From: Paraherbaspirillum soli
GTDB taxonomy: Bacteria > Pseudomonadota > Gammaproteobacteria > Burkholderiales > Burkholderiaceae_D
Assembly: GCF_042654985.1 (NCBI RefSeq)
Contig: NZ_JBHSMT010000008.1
Coordinates: 62,001-126,000 of the forward strand
DNA length: 64,000 bases
Direction of reading: 5' to 3'
Part shown: positions 1-8,979 of the stretch, piece after piece
Layout: every line of letters starts with the position of its first letter
How positions within the stretch are numbered: position 1 is the stretch's first letter
The notes under the pieces: model-generated
What the model saw: the letters and a program-made list of their open reading frames with translations, nothing else
What the model was told of the DNA's origin: nothing
The model's database searches: none
Position numbers and translations under genes: made by a program

Positions 1-660
1 CATCGCAGCAGCGCCAAGGTGCTGTTCATGCCGCGCGAAGACGCCTTGCTCAGTCTCAAAAATAAAACCGGCTTGGCCGACGCCCTGAGCACGCTGGGCC
101 AGAATCCGCTGCCGGATGCCTACGTGCTCAAGCTGTCCGGCTTCCACGATGCGCCGGACGCGGCCCGGGTCGATACGATCGCCGCGGAATTGAAAGCATT
201 GCCGGGAATCGATAGCGTCCAGGTCGACTCGGAATGGGTGAAACGACTGGCAGCGCTGCTGGCCATCCTGCGGCTGGTGTTGCTGTTTCTGGCGATCACG
301 CTCGGCGTGGTGGTGGTCGCAGTCGTCTTCAATACAGTGCGCCTGCAAGTACTGACCCAGCGCGAAGAAATTGCGATCGCCAAATTGGTCGGCGCCACCG
401 ACACGTTTATCCATCGGCCGTTTTATTACAGCGGCGCGCTGCTCGGCTTGTGCGCCGGCGGCCTGGCGCTGGCTGCGATCGCGCTCGGCTTGCAGCCCTT
501 GAATCAGGCGATTGCCGAATTTGCCCGTCTGTACGCATCGGAATTCCGGCTGCTGCCGCTGAGTTCGGCGGCGATGCTGGCGCTGTTGGCGATCAGCGCC
601 GGCTTGGGCCTGATCGGCGCGGTGCTGTCCGTGCGCCGGCATCTGGCGCGCCTGGCGTAG
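1..660 (+). CDS. ftsX: Cell-division permease FtsX, 3' part (5' end outside window)
   Basis: Inner-membrane permease partner of the ATPase FtsE. The FtsEX complex links septation to activation of murein hydrolases. The frame is open from the first base and gives about 219 residues. The end of the extracytoplasmic loop comes first (about 1-80). Three hydrophobic segments follow near residues 85-113, 143-166 and 187-211. The cytosolic motif QREEIAIAKLVGATD sits after the first of these, as is usual in the FtsX/MacB permease fold. The gene stops 11 bases before the next start, so the two are probably cotranscribed. ftsE is expected just upstream, outside the window. Identification is firm; only the N-terminus is missing. 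Confidence 0.9.
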   Translation, partial: HRSSAKVLFMPREDALLSLKNKTGLADALSTLGQNPLPDAYVLKLSGFHDAPDAARVDTIAAELKALPGIDSVQVDSEWVKRLAALLAILRLVLLFLAITLGVVVVAVVFNTVRLQVLTQREEIAIAKLVGATDTFIHRPFYYSGALLGLCAGGLALAAIALGLQPLNQAIAEFARLYASEFRLLPLSSAAMLALLAISAGLGLIGAVLSVRRHLARLA

Positions 661-671
661 GCCAAGCCGTC

Positions 672-1628
672 ATGCTGACCGGTCTGTTATGCGCGCTGGG
701 CGCCGGCCTGATGTGGGGACTGGTGTTCATTGCGCCGCTGATGCTGGCCGACTACCCGGGCATCATGCTGTCGTTCGGCCGCTATGCCGCGTTCGGCCTG
801 ATCGCGCTGGTGCCGGCGCTGCTCGACCGCCAGCGCATCGCGACGCTGAGCAAAGCCGACTGGAGAGCGGCGCTGAAGTTGTCGCTGGTCGGCAATCTGT
901 TGTATTACGCCGCTTTGGCGACCGCCATTCAATTGGCTGATGCGCCGCTACCGACGATGCTGATCGGCACCTTGCCGGTGGTGATTTCGGTTTGCTCCAA
1001 CTGGTCCGCCGGGCATGGGGCCGAGAGCGTCGCCTGGCGACTGCTGGCGCCCTCGCTGCTGATTATTCTGGTTGGCATTCTGTGCGTGAATGGCGCCGAG
1101 TTGGCGCAGTTGAAACTGGCGGCCGGCCATACCCGCTCGCTGTCCGACTATGCTTTGGGCTGCGTCATTGCATTGGGCGGGGTCGCCGCCTGGACCTGGT
1201 ATCCGATCGTCAATGCCCGTTACCTGAAAGCCAATCCGCATATCAGCCCGTCGACCTGGGCCACAGCACAAGGATTGGCGACCTTGCCATTGGCGCTGAC
1301 CGGTTTGCTCGGTTATGGCATTTATTTAAAATTATCCGGCGGCGCCTATGCCTTTCCGTTCGGCCCGCGTCCGCTCCAGTTTATCGGCCTGATGCTGTTG
1401 ATCGGCCTTAGCGCTTCGTGGCTCGGGACGCTGCTGTGGAACAAGGCCAGCCAGCATTTGCCGACCGCGCTGCTGGCGCAATTGATCGTCTTCGAAACCT
1501 TGTCGGCGTTGTTGTACGCGTTTATTTTCAGGGGCACGCTGCCCGGCATGCAGGTGCTGGCGGGGATTGTGTTGTTGTGCCTCGGCGTGGTTTTTGGTGT
1601 GCGTACCTTCCAGCATCAGATACCATAG
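672..1628 (+). CDS. EamA/DMT-family transporter
   Basis: Predicted inner-membrane transporter of 318 residues from the drug/metabolite transporter superfamily, built from two EamA repeats of about five membrane segments each. Hydrophobic segments are spread along the whole protein, beginning with GLLCALGAGLMWGLVFIAP and ending near VLAGIVLLCLGVVFGV. The ATG at 672 lies 11 bases after the ftsX stop. The frame stays open further upstream, but that part overlaps ftsX and is not hydrophobic, so the later start is preferred. The substrate cannot be told from sequence; relatives export amino acids, metabolites or drugs. Confidence 0.85.
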   Translation: MLTGLLCALGAGLMWGLVFIAPLMLADYPGIMLSFGRYAAFGLIALVPALLDRQRIATLSKADWRAALKLSLVGNLLYYAALATAIQLADAPLPTMLIGTLPVVISVCSNWSAGHGAESVAWRLLAPSLLIILVGILCVNGAELAQLKLAAGHTRSLSDYALGCVIALGGVAAWTWYPIVNARYLKANPHISPSTWATAQGLATLPLALTGLLGYGIYLKLSGGAYAFPFGPRPLQFIGLMLLIGLSASWLGTLLWNKASQHLPTALLAQLIVFETLSALLYAFIFRGTLPGMQVLAGIVLLCLGVVFGVRTFQHQIP

Positions 1629-1666
1629 CGGCTGGATTCATTTTTTGCAGCCGTCTGCACCCTTCC

Positions 1667-2227
1667 GTGAAACCTGCCCTTCCAAATGCCCTGAAGTTTT
1701 CCGGCCGCTGCGCCTTGCTCGCCGCTTGCGCCGTGCTGATGCTTGGCGCTTGTTCGCCCAAGTTCAATTGGCGCGAAGTACGCGCCAGCGACGCCTCGTA
1801 CAGCGTGCTGCTGCCTGCCAAGCCGTCAACTTTTTCGCGTCCGATCGATCTGGGCGGCTTGCCGGTGACGATGACAATGACGGCGGCCAAGGTGGACGAC
1901 ACGGTATTTGCGGTCGGCAGCGCGACGCTGCCGGAGAGCGCTCAGGCGCAGGCGGCGCTGGTTGCGATGCAAACCGCATTGGTGAAAAATATCAACGGCA
2001 CGCTTAAATCCGAGAAAACCACCGCCGCTGCCGGCAACACGCCAGGTTGGTCGGCCAGCATCGATATGGAAGCGGTCGGCACCCCGACAGGCGGCAAGCC
2101 GCAAATCCTGTTCGGGCACTTTGTCAGCAAAGGAAAAGAGGTCTATCAGGTCATCGTGATCGGGCCGGAGAAGGACGTATCGCGCGAGAACGCGGACACT
2201 TTCATCGCATCCTTCAAACCCCATTGA
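1667..2227 (+). CDS. Predicted lipoprotein of unknown function
   Basis: A 186-residue protein that I do not assign to a named family. A GTG start at 1667 gives a short basic N-terminus, a hydrophobic stretch and a lipobox, LGAC, with the lipidated cysteine at about residue 29. This predicts a lipoprotein anchored in the envelope. The rest is a soluble periplasmic domain of about 155 residues, rich in alternating beta-type segments (VLLPAKPSTFSRPIDLGG; QILFGHFVSKGKEVYQVIVI). The frame is open well upstream, but that part overlaps the transporter gene and has no signal sequence. It follows the transporter by 38 bases in the same direction. Confidence 0.75.
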   Translation: MKPALPNALKFSGRCALLAACAVLMLGACSPKFNWREVRASDASYSVLLPAKPSTFSRPIDLGGLPVTMTMTAAKVDDTVFAVGSATLPESAQAQAALVAMQTALVKNINGTLKSEKTTAAAGNTPGWSASIDMEAVGTPTGGKPQILFGHFVSKGKEVYQVIVIGPEKDVSRENADTFIASFKPH

Positions 2228-2370
2228 CAATGTGATCATTACTTGACTCACCGTCAATAAAACTCCAGGCACACCCGCTGTTGCCGACGGTGACAGCGCT
2301 AGCGAGCACTACCGCAAAGAGGTATTCTATGCGGTGCGTAATTTTATCCACAACAATATCTTGAGGCTTT

Positions 2371-2715
2371 ATGTTAGTCACTTTCAAATCCAAAGAATCC
2401 GCCGACGTCATCATGTTCGAACCGGACGCCAAGCGCATCCTTGACCTGCTGCACAAAGAGGTGAAGATGGGCGTTATCACTCCGCAAGAAGGCGCAGCAG
2501 CGATTGCAAAACTGGAAGCGGAAGCCTTGGAAAGCCGTGCCCACCCGATGTCCGACGTCGTGCAACACGATATCGCAGTACATCACGGCGAAGCCGGCGA
2601 CGACTCCGGTCATGAGCCAGTGCAAGCGATCGCCTTCGGCCACCGCATCCACCCACTGCTGGAAATGCTGCGCGAAGCGCAAAAACACCAGGACAACGTG
2701 CTCTGGGGTGTCTAA
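2371..2715 (+). CDS. DUF1840 domain-containing protein
   Basis: A 114-residue cytoplasmic protein of the DUF1840 family, common in betaproteobacteria and of unknown function. The family pattern is visible: an N-terminal MLVTFKSKESADVIMFE strand region, a helical centre (KRILDLLHKE), a polar linker, and a C-terminal helix ending HPLLEMLREAQKHQDNVLWG. Its TAA stop overlaps the ATG of the hydrolase by one base (TAATG), so the two are translationally coupled. The 143 bases upstream are relatively AT-rich and could hold the promoter, but I see no convincing hexamer pair. Confidence 0.85.
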   Translation: MLVTFKSKESADVIMFEPDAKRILDLLHKEVKMGVITPQEGAAAIAKLEAEALESRAHPMSDVVQHDIAVHHGEAGDDSGHEPVQAIAFGHRIHPLLEMLREAQKHQDNVLWGV

Positions 2716-3605
2716 TGAGCGCAGCTCGCGAGCATCAACTTGCGACTGACGATGGCATTTCTTTATTCGTTACCGACTGGCCGCTTCCCCCCGGCGCGCC
2801 AGTCGCCGGCAGTATCCTGCTGATGCACGGCCTGGGCGAACATGCTGGACGTTATGCCCATGTCGTGCGTTTTTTCAATCGCTGCGGCCTGGTGGTGCGC
2901 AGCTATGACCAGCGCGGTCACGGTCGCTCCGGCGGCCGACGCGGCGATGTCCCCGACGACACGGCGCTATTGCGCGATGCAAAAATGGTGCTGGATGACT
3001 TCAGCCGCCAGCAAACCGCTTCTTATCCCGACCTGCCTCCATTAGCCCCGTTATTGTTCGGCCACAGCATGGGCGGCTTGTTTGCCGCGCGTTTCGCCAC
3101 GGCTTGCCTGTCGCCGCTGCGTGGATTGATTTTGTCGTCGCCGGGATTGGCTTTGCCCTTGTCCGGCATGCAATTGCGCCTGCTTAAGCTGATGACCGCG
3201 ATAGCTCCCGGCCTGGCGCTGCCGAGCGGCCTGTCTGCTGACCAGCTGTCGCATGATCCGGCGGTCGCCAAGGCTTACCGCGCCGATCCGCTGGTACATG
3301 GCAAGATCAGCGCACGCTTGTTGAACAGCATGCTGCATGCCGGTGAATTCGCGCTCGGCCATGCCCAGGCGCTGGCGATCCCGACGCTGCTGCTGGTTGC
3401 GGCTGACGACCACCTGGTGAATCCCGATGGCAGCCGCCGTTTCTTCGATGCCTTGCGGCCCGCTATCGGCACGCTGCACGATTACGACGGCATGTACCAC
3501 GAGCTTTTGAATGAAATCGGCGCCGAACGCGTATTTGCCGATCTGCGCCGCTGGCTTGATGCGCAGCAGATGCTGCGACCGCTGAATCCGCTCCCGATGA
3601 CATGA
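2715..3605 (+). CDS. Alpha/beta hydrolase (lysophospholipase / monoacylglycerol lipase-like)
   Basis: A 296-residue serine hydrolase of the alpha/beta fold, closest in character to the PldB/monoglyceride-lipase (Hydrolase_4) group that cleaves acyl esters of glycerol or lysophospholipids. The HGLGEHAGRY oxyanion-side motif is at residues 38-47. The nucleophile elbow GHSMGG is at 116-121, with Ser118 as nucleophile. The acid is probably in LLVAADDHLVNP and the histidine in YDGMYHELLNE near residue 260. No signal peptide is seen. It is coupled to the DUF1840 gene by a one-base overlap. The exact substrate is inferred from family only. Confidence 0.85.
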   Translation: MSAAREHQLATDDGISLFVTDWPLPPGAPVAGSILLMHGLGEHAGRYAHVVRFFNRCGLVVRSYDQRGHGRSGGRRGDVPDDTALLRDAKMVLDDFSRQQTASYPDLPPLAPLLFGHSMGGLFAARFATACLSPLRGLILSSPGLALPLSGMQLRLLKLMTAIAPGLALPSGLSADQLSHDPAVAKAYRADPLVHGKISARLLNSMLHAGEFALGHAQALAIPTLLLVAADDHLVNPDGSRRFFDALRPAIGTLHDYDGMYHELLNEIGAERVFADLRRWLDAQQMLRPLNPLPMT

Positions 3606-3730
3606 AAACTGGGGATTTTGCCGCTTTATTGCATGATTTGCCATCGGAGCGCACGCTAAAGACACCATCCCCGCTACAATCGCATGTTCGCCTTTCCCAT
3701 CGAGCCACGCAGAACTGACTTGACCGCAAA

Positions 3731-5041
3731 TTGACTTATTCCACTCTCAAAAAAGATTCACTCGCCTTCAGCCTGCTGGGTGCAGCCCAGGCTGTAGCCC
3801 TGGTGCGCGACGGTGCCGCGCTGCCGCAAGCGCTGGCGCAAGTATTTGCCCAATCCGCTGCGCCGGCGCCAACCCGCGGCGCCATCCAGGACATCGCTTA
3901 CCGGACCATGCGCGGAGTGGGTCGCGCCGAAACTTTATTGAACAGCCTGGCCAGCAGGCCGCCCGAGCCGACGCTGCTGCACTGCCTGCTGTGCTGCGCG
4001 CTGTGCCTGCTGGCTGACGCCGACGATGCCGCCTACGAAACATTTACCGTAGTCGATCAGGCCGTCACCGCTACCGCCTCCGACCCGCAAATGGCGCATG
4101 CAAAGGGAATGGTCAATGCGGTGCTGCGCCGCTTCTTGCGCGAGCGCGCAGCGCTGATCGCCAGCGCGATCAAAACGCCGCTCGGCTTGTGGAATTACCC
4201 GGTCTGGTGGATCGATCGGATGAAGGCCGCGTACCCGCAAGACTGGCAAGCCATCTTAACCAACGGCAATTTGCCGCCGCCGCTCACCTTGCGCGTAAAT
4301 CGCCGCAAAACCACGGTAGCCGCCTATTTGCAGACCTTGTCGACGCATGGCCTCGGCGCCCGCCAGATCGGCGCTGACGCGGTACGCCTGGATAGCCCGC
4401 TGCCGGTGGCCCAGATTCCCGGCTTTGACGACGGCCTGGTTTCGGTGCAGGACGCGGCGGCTCAACTGGCGGCGCCGCTGCTGGATTTGCATGACGGCAT
4501 GCGGGTACTGGACGCCTGCGCGGCCCCCGGCGGCAAGACCGGCCATATCCTGGAAACGGCTGAGGTAGAACTGACCGCACTGGACAACAATGCCAAACGC
4601 TTGCAGCGGATCACCCAGAATTTGCAGCGCTTGCAGCTACAGGCAACATTGCAGGTCGGTGATGCTTGCGAGGGTGCCAAAGGCGGCGGCTGGTGGGATG
4701 GCGTGCCATTCGACCGGATTCTGGCCGATGTCCCTTGCACCGCGTCCGGCATTCTGCGGCGCCACCCCGATATCCGCTGGTTGCGCCGCAAGACCGATAC
4801 TGCACAACTTGCAACACTTTCGGCGCAGATTCTGGACAACCTTTGGCAGATGCTGCGCCCGGATGGTAAATTGCTATTGGTAACGTGCTCCCTATGGCCG
4901 GAAGAATCGGAAGCACAGGCAATTGCTTTTGCGGCTCGCAATCATGCCATTCGCTTACCGGCTCCGGGGCAATTATTGCCGACGGTAAGCACCGAACAAG
5001 ATCATGACGGCCTGTTTTATGCATTGTTTCAGAAGCCTTGA
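3731..5041 (+). CDS. rsmB: 16S rRNA (cytosine(967)-C(5))-methyltransferase RsmB
   Basis: Methylates C967 of 16S rRNA using S-adenosylmethionine. The 436 residues match the family's usual length. An N-terminal NusB-like RNA-binding domain (about 1-140) is followed by the NOL1/NOP2/Sun methyltransferase domain. The SAM-binding motif DACAAPGGKTG is near residue 261. The two catalytic-site cysteines lie in DVPCTASGILRRHPDI (about Cys336) and LLLVTCSLWPEE (about Cys385). The start chosen is TTG at 3731; no ATG exists near the expected N-terminus. It heads the conserved rsmB-DUF4390-ntrY-ntrX group of Burkholderiales. Confidence 0.92.
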   Translation: MTYSTLKKDSLAFSLLGAAQAVALVRDGAALPQALAQVFAQSAAPAPTRGAIQDIAYRTMRGVGRAETLLNSLASRPPEPTLLHCLLCCALCLLADADDAAYETFTVVDQAVTATASDPQMAHAKGMVNAVLRRFLRERAALIASAIKTPLGLWNYPVWWIDRMKAAYPQDWQAILTNGNLPPPLTLRVNRRKTTVAAYLQTLSTHGLGARQIGADAVRLDSPLPVAQIPGFDDGLVSVQDAAAQLAAPLLDLHDGMRVLDACAAPGGKTGHILETAEVELTALDNNAKRLQRITQNLQRLQLQATLQVGDACEGAKGGGWWDGVPFDRILADVPCTASGILRRHPDIRWLRRKTDTAQLATLSAQILDNLWQMLRPDGKLLLVTCSLWPEESEAQAIAFAARNHAIRLPAPGQLLPTVSTEQDHDGLFYALFQKP

Positions 5042-5102
5042 TGTTATCGACATAACTTTTATTCAATCTTTTTGACCGGACCCCGATCCGCCCCCAAGAC
5101 CA

Positions 5103-5681
5103 GTGACGCGACCATTGCCTCATTTCATAAAATACTGGCTGCTAGCTTTTATGCTGGCAATGTCCTTTGGTCATGCGTCGAGCTATGCAGCCGATGGCGT
5201 CGAGATGGTTCAGGCGCACATCGAAGCCAGCGACGAGGGCTACAAATTGTCGTCGGCATTTTCATTCGACCTCAATCGCGGCCTGGAAGACGCCGTCAAT
5301 CGCGGTGTCCCGCTGTATTTCACGACTGACGTCGAACTGACTCGCCCGCGCTGGTATTGGTTCGACGAAAAGGCGATCCAGGCATCACAAACCATCCGCC
5401 TGTCGTACAACGTGCTGACCCGGCGCTACCATGCCGCCATTTCCGGCAGCCTGCAACAGAGCTTCAGCACACTGGATGATGCGTTGTCGCTGATACGCCG
5501 CCCCAATCGCTGGGTCATCGCCGACAAAGGCGCGCTAAAGAACGGCGAAATCTACAAGGTGGCGGTGCGCATGGGACTGGATCTGGCGCAATCGCCGAAA
5601 CCATTCCAGATCAATGCCTTGAACAACAGCGACTGGCGCCTTTCTTCCGACTGGAAGAATTTCAACTACAAGGCAGAGTGA
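5103..5681 (+). CDS. DUF4390 domain-containing exported protein
   Basis: A 192-residue protein with an N-terminal signal peptide (about residues 1-29, cleavage likely after ASSYA). The mature domain matches the DUF4390 pattern: EASDEGYKLSSAFSFDLN, a region around RPRWYWFDEKA, and YHAAISGSLQQSFSTLDDAL. GTG is the start. The family is found almost only next to ntrY-type kinases in betaproteobacteria. A role in envelope sensing for that kinase is plausible but unproven. It lies 61 bases after rsmB and about 100 bases before ntrY, in the same direction. Confidence 0.85.
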   Translation: MTRPLPHFIKYWLLAFMLAMSFGHASSYAADGVEMVQAHIEASDEGYKLSSAFSFDLNRGLEDAVNRGVPLYFTTDVELTRPRWYWFDEKAIQASQTIRLSYNVLTRRYHAAISGSLQQSFSTLDDALSLIRRPNRWVIADKGALKNGEIYKVAVRMGLDLAQSPKPFQINALNNSDWRLSSDWKNFNYKAE

Positions 5682-5778
5682 CAGTGCCATTCCTTTTTCA
5701 CATCGACTTTGAAACCTGGCTGCCGACCGTCCCCGCATACGGCAAGCCAGGCCGAGCAAGCGCCAGCTTGATTTAACG

Positions 5779-8100
5779 ATGGAATCACGCACACTGCGGT
5801 ACGTATTGGTGGTCGGCGGCGCCATTGTCAGCATCCTGTTATTCCTGCTGGCCTCGGCCTCCGACAAATCGGCTTTCTTCGATCAGCATTATTCATGGCT
5901 ATTGGGCTTGAATGCGCTGGTGGCGATCGCGCTATTGGGACTGGTTTGCCTGCTGCTCGGGCGGCTTTATCGGCGATACCGACGTGGCCAATTCGGCTCC
6001 CGGCTGATGGCCAAGCTAGTGATGATGTTTGCGCTGATCGGGATTTTGCCTGGGGTCGTGATTTACCTGGTGTCGGTGCAATTCGTATCGCGCTCGATCG
6101 AATCCTGGTTCGACGTGCGAGTCGAATCGGCACTTGAGTCCGGCCTGAATCTGAGTCGCTCCGCGCTCGAGACCTCGCTGAACGAGCTGACCACCAGAGC
6201 GCTCACCATGGCGCAGGAATTATCCGAGCTGTCGAACTCGGCGCAAGCGACGCAACTAGGTCGATTGCGCGATCAAAATCTGGAGGCCTCGATCGTCAGT
6301 GCCAACGGCCAGGTGATTGCGTCGATAGGCGAACCGCTGGGGGCGCTGATGCCCAAATTGCCGACGCCAAAAATGTTGCAGCAGGCACGTCGGCCGCGCG
6401 GCTTTGCGGTGATGGAAAGTGAACTGGATACGCTCGAAGACACGCAGCCAGAAATCGCTCCCGGCCGTGCCGTCAAAGCCAGCGAAACCGAAACTGCCAA
6501 CAATCTTCGGCTGCATGTCGTAGTGGAAATACCGCCGCCGCTGAAGGCGCTTTCACTGCAAAACGAAACACACTTCCTGCAACTGATCCAACCGGTCTCG
6601 GCCAATCTGGCCACCAACGCCGAGGCGCTGCGTTCGGCCTACAGCGAATATCAGGAGCGTTCGATCGGCCGCTCCGGGCTGCGCAAAATTTATCTGGTCA
6701 CACTGACCCTGACCTTGCTATTGGCGATTTTCGGCGCTATCGCCAGTGCCTTCCTGATCGCAAGCGATCTGGCCAAGCCGCTATTGCTATTGGCGGAAGG
6801 CACCAAGGCGGTGGCCGAAGGCAATCTATCGCCGCGCCCGATTGTCGCCACCTCGGATGAACTGGGCACCTTGACGCAATCGTTCAACATGATGACGCGG
6901 CAGTTGTACGATGCGCGTGCCTCGGTTGAAAAAAACCGCACCGAACTGGAGAACGCCAAGGCTTACCTGGAATCGGTACTGGCCAACATGTCGGCCGGCG
7001 TCATGGTGCTGGATGACGACTTCCGGCTGGTCACCAGCAATCATTCGGTGCAACGGATCCTGCAATATGACTTTGCGCCGCATATAGGGCAGCCGCTGAG
7101 TATCATCGACGGCCTGGCCCACTTCGCGGAAGTTGTTACCAACGCATTCTCGGAACAAAGTGCGCAATTTACCGCCGGAAAAATTGACCCCGGCGGGCTG
7201 CACTGGCAGCAACAGATCGAAATCCCGCGCCGCATCGACATCGGCGACAAGGACAGCGACGACATTACTTTGCTGGCGCGCGGCTCGCGGCTGCCGGTTG
7301 AAAACCGTACCGGTTACGTCGTGGTATTCGACGATATTTCAGACGTCATCTCAGGACAGCGATCGATTGCGTGGGGCGAAGTGGCACGCCGGCTGGCGCA
7401 CGAAATCAAGAATCCGCTGACCCCGATCCAGCTGTCGGCAGAACGCCTGCAAATGAAGCTGGAAGACAAGCTGATGACGCAAGATGCCGCCATCTTGAAG
7501 AAAAGCACCGACACCATCGTCAATCAGGTAGCGGCCATGAAACGCATGGTGGATGACTTCCGCGATTACGCAAAAACGCCTCCGGCGGTATTGGCCGAGC
7601 TGGATTTGAATGTTCTGGTTGCGGAAATCTTGCATCTTTATCTGGCTGGCGACGAACGCGATATGATCCATGCATCGCTGGCGCCAGATCTGCCTAAAAT
7701 CATGGGCGATGCCACGCAACTGCGCCAGGTCATTCACAATCTTCTGCAAAACGCACAGGATGCGGTCATGGATCGCAGCACCGACACCACCAACCCGCGT
7801 ATCGACTTGGTGACGGAGCGCGTGAGCTACCAGGGTTCCGATGGCCTCACGCGCACTGCCGTGCGATTGTCGATTACGGATAATGGAGCGGGCTTTTCGC
7901 CGAAGATCCTGGCCAGGGCATTCGAGCCCTATGTCACATCGAAACCTCGTGGAACCGGCCTGGGATTGCCGATGGTAAAAAAAATCATCGACGAACATGG
8001 CGGCCGTATAGATCTGCAGAATCGAAGCGATACAAAGGGCGCAAAGATCCTAATTTTGCTGTTAAAGTTAGCCTCACTTCATGAGTCGACGATAATTTAA
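5779..8100 (+). CDS. ntrY: NtrY-family membrane sensor histidine kinase
   Basis: A 773-residue sensor kinase of the NtrY type. Membrane segments lie near residues 12-30, 40-62 and 78-103. A roughly 190-residue extracytoplasmic loop follows, then a fourth segment near 300-328, a HAMP domain (about 328-380), a PAS domain (about 395-515) and the kinase core. The phosphoacceptor is His541 in ARRLAHEIKNPLTP. The ATP-binding boxes HNLLQNAQDAV, DNGAGFSP and GTGLGLPMV are intact. It pairs with the response regulator downstream. Related systems respond to nitrogen or oxygen/redox state, for example PlrSR of Bordetella, named here from memory. Confidence 0.9.
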   Translation: MESRTLRYVLVVGGAIVSILLFLLASASDKSAFFDQHYSWLLGLNALVAIALLGLVCLLLGRLYRRYRRGQFGSRLMAKLVMMFALIGILPGVVIYLVSVQFVSRSIESWFDVRVESALESGLNLSRSALETSLNELTTRALTMAQELSELSNSAQATQLGRLRDQNLEASIVSANGQVIASIGEPLGALMPKLPTPKMLQQARRPRGFAVMESELDTLEDTQPEIAPGRAVKASETETANNLRLHVVVEIPPPLKALSLQNETHFLQLIQPVSANLATNAEALRSAYSEYQERSIGRSGLRKIYLVTLTLTLLLAIFGAIASAFLIASDLAKPLLLLAEGTKAVAEGNLSPRPIVATSDELGTLTQSFNMMTRQLYDARASVEKNRTELENAKAYLESVLANMSAGVMVLDDDFRLVTSNHSVQRILQYDFAPHIGQPLSIIDGLAHFAEVVTNAFSEQSAQFTAGKIDPGGLHWQQQIEIPRRIDIGDKDSDDITLLARGSRLPVENRTGYVVVFDDISDVISGQRSIAWGEVARRLAHEIKNPLTPIQLSAERLQMKLEDKLMTQDAAILKKSTDTIVNQVAAMKRMVDDFRDYAKTPPAVLAELDLNVLVAEILHLYLAGDERDMIHASLAPDLPKIMGDATQLRQVIHNLLQNAQDAVMDRSTDTTNPRIDLVTERVSYQGSDGLTRTAVRLSITDNGAGFSPKILARAFEPYVTSKPRGTGLGLPMVKKIIDEHGGRIDLQNRSDTKGAKILILLLKLASLHESTII

Positions 8101-8256
8101 TGCCGCGAACGAATGCAAACTCGCATAGCGTTGATATAGCATAATATTCGGACTCAAATTGAGGCAATACGACGGGCGACATTGATAAATAATCTGGACT
8201 ATCTGAGCGGTCCAAACAGTGGGATTTGATGCAACAGGAAATGGGAAGGCTACCGC

Positions 8257-8979
8257 ATGGCTAACATCCTAGTCGTTGACGACGAAATGGGAATTCGGGA
8301 ATTGCTCTCGGAAATTTTAGGTGACGAAGGGCATGTAGTAACGGCCGCGGAAAATGCACAACAGGCGCGGGAATTTCGTCAGAGTGGCGTACCCGATCTG
8401 GTATTGCTGGACATCTGGATGCCTGACACCGATGGCGTCACACTGCTGAAGGAATGGCAGCGCGATGGCTTGCTCACCATGCCGGTGATCATGATGTCCG
8501 GTCATGCGACCATCGACACGGCGGTGGAAGCAACTCGCATCGGCGCCCTCAATTTCCTCGAAAAGCCAATTGCATTACAAAAATTGTTGAAAGCGGTCCA
8601 ACAAGGTTTGTCACAAGCATCAAAAACCGCCAGGGCGCCGACGCTTTACACACAACCGGCAGCCGCAGCGAATGAACTGGTCGACACTGTCATCAATGCC
8701 GCTGCTTTTAGCAATTCAATACAATCCGAACCCGCCCATATTGCAGTGCAACCGTCGGCGGCAAGCTCATCAGAGAATGTTTTCTCCTCATCATTCGGCC
8801 TGCCATTGCGCGAAGCCCGCGATGCATTCGAGCGCTCCTATTTTGAGTATCACCTGATTCGTGAAAATGGCAGCATGACGCGGGTGGCGGAAAAGACGGG
8901 ATTGGAACGTACCCATTTGTATCGAAAACTGAAGCAACTAGGGGTCGACCCTGGGAAGCTATCAAAAAAAGGCGGATGA
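8257..8979 (+). CDS. ntrX: NtrX-like response regulator lacking the AAA+ domain
   Basis: A 240-residue response regulator. The receiver domain occupies about residues 1-125, with acidic residues DDE at 8-10, phosphoacceptor Asp52 in LLDIWMPD, and the conserved lysine in FLEKPIAL. A low-complexity linker rich in Ala, Ser, Gln and Pro follows (about 128-180). A Fis-type helix-turn-helix closes the protein (about 183-235: GSMTRVAEKTGLERTHLYRKLKQLG). The sigma-54-activating AAA+ module found in canonical NtrX (about 450 residues) is absent, with no Walker A and no GAFTGA. It should therefore bind DNA without opening sigma-54 promoters. It overlaps the next gene by four bases. Confidence 0.88.
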   Translation: MANILVVDDEMGIRELLSEILGDEGHVVTAAENAQQAREFRQSGVPDLVLLDIWMPDTDGVTLLKEWQRDGLLTMPVIMMSGHATIDTAVEATRIGALNFLEKPIALQKLLKAVQQGLSQASKTARAPTLYTQPAAAANELVDTVINAAAFSNSIQSEPAHIAVQPSAASSSENVFSSSFGLPLREARDAFERSYFEYHLIRENGSMTRVAEKTGLERTHLYRKLKQLGVDPGKLSKKGG

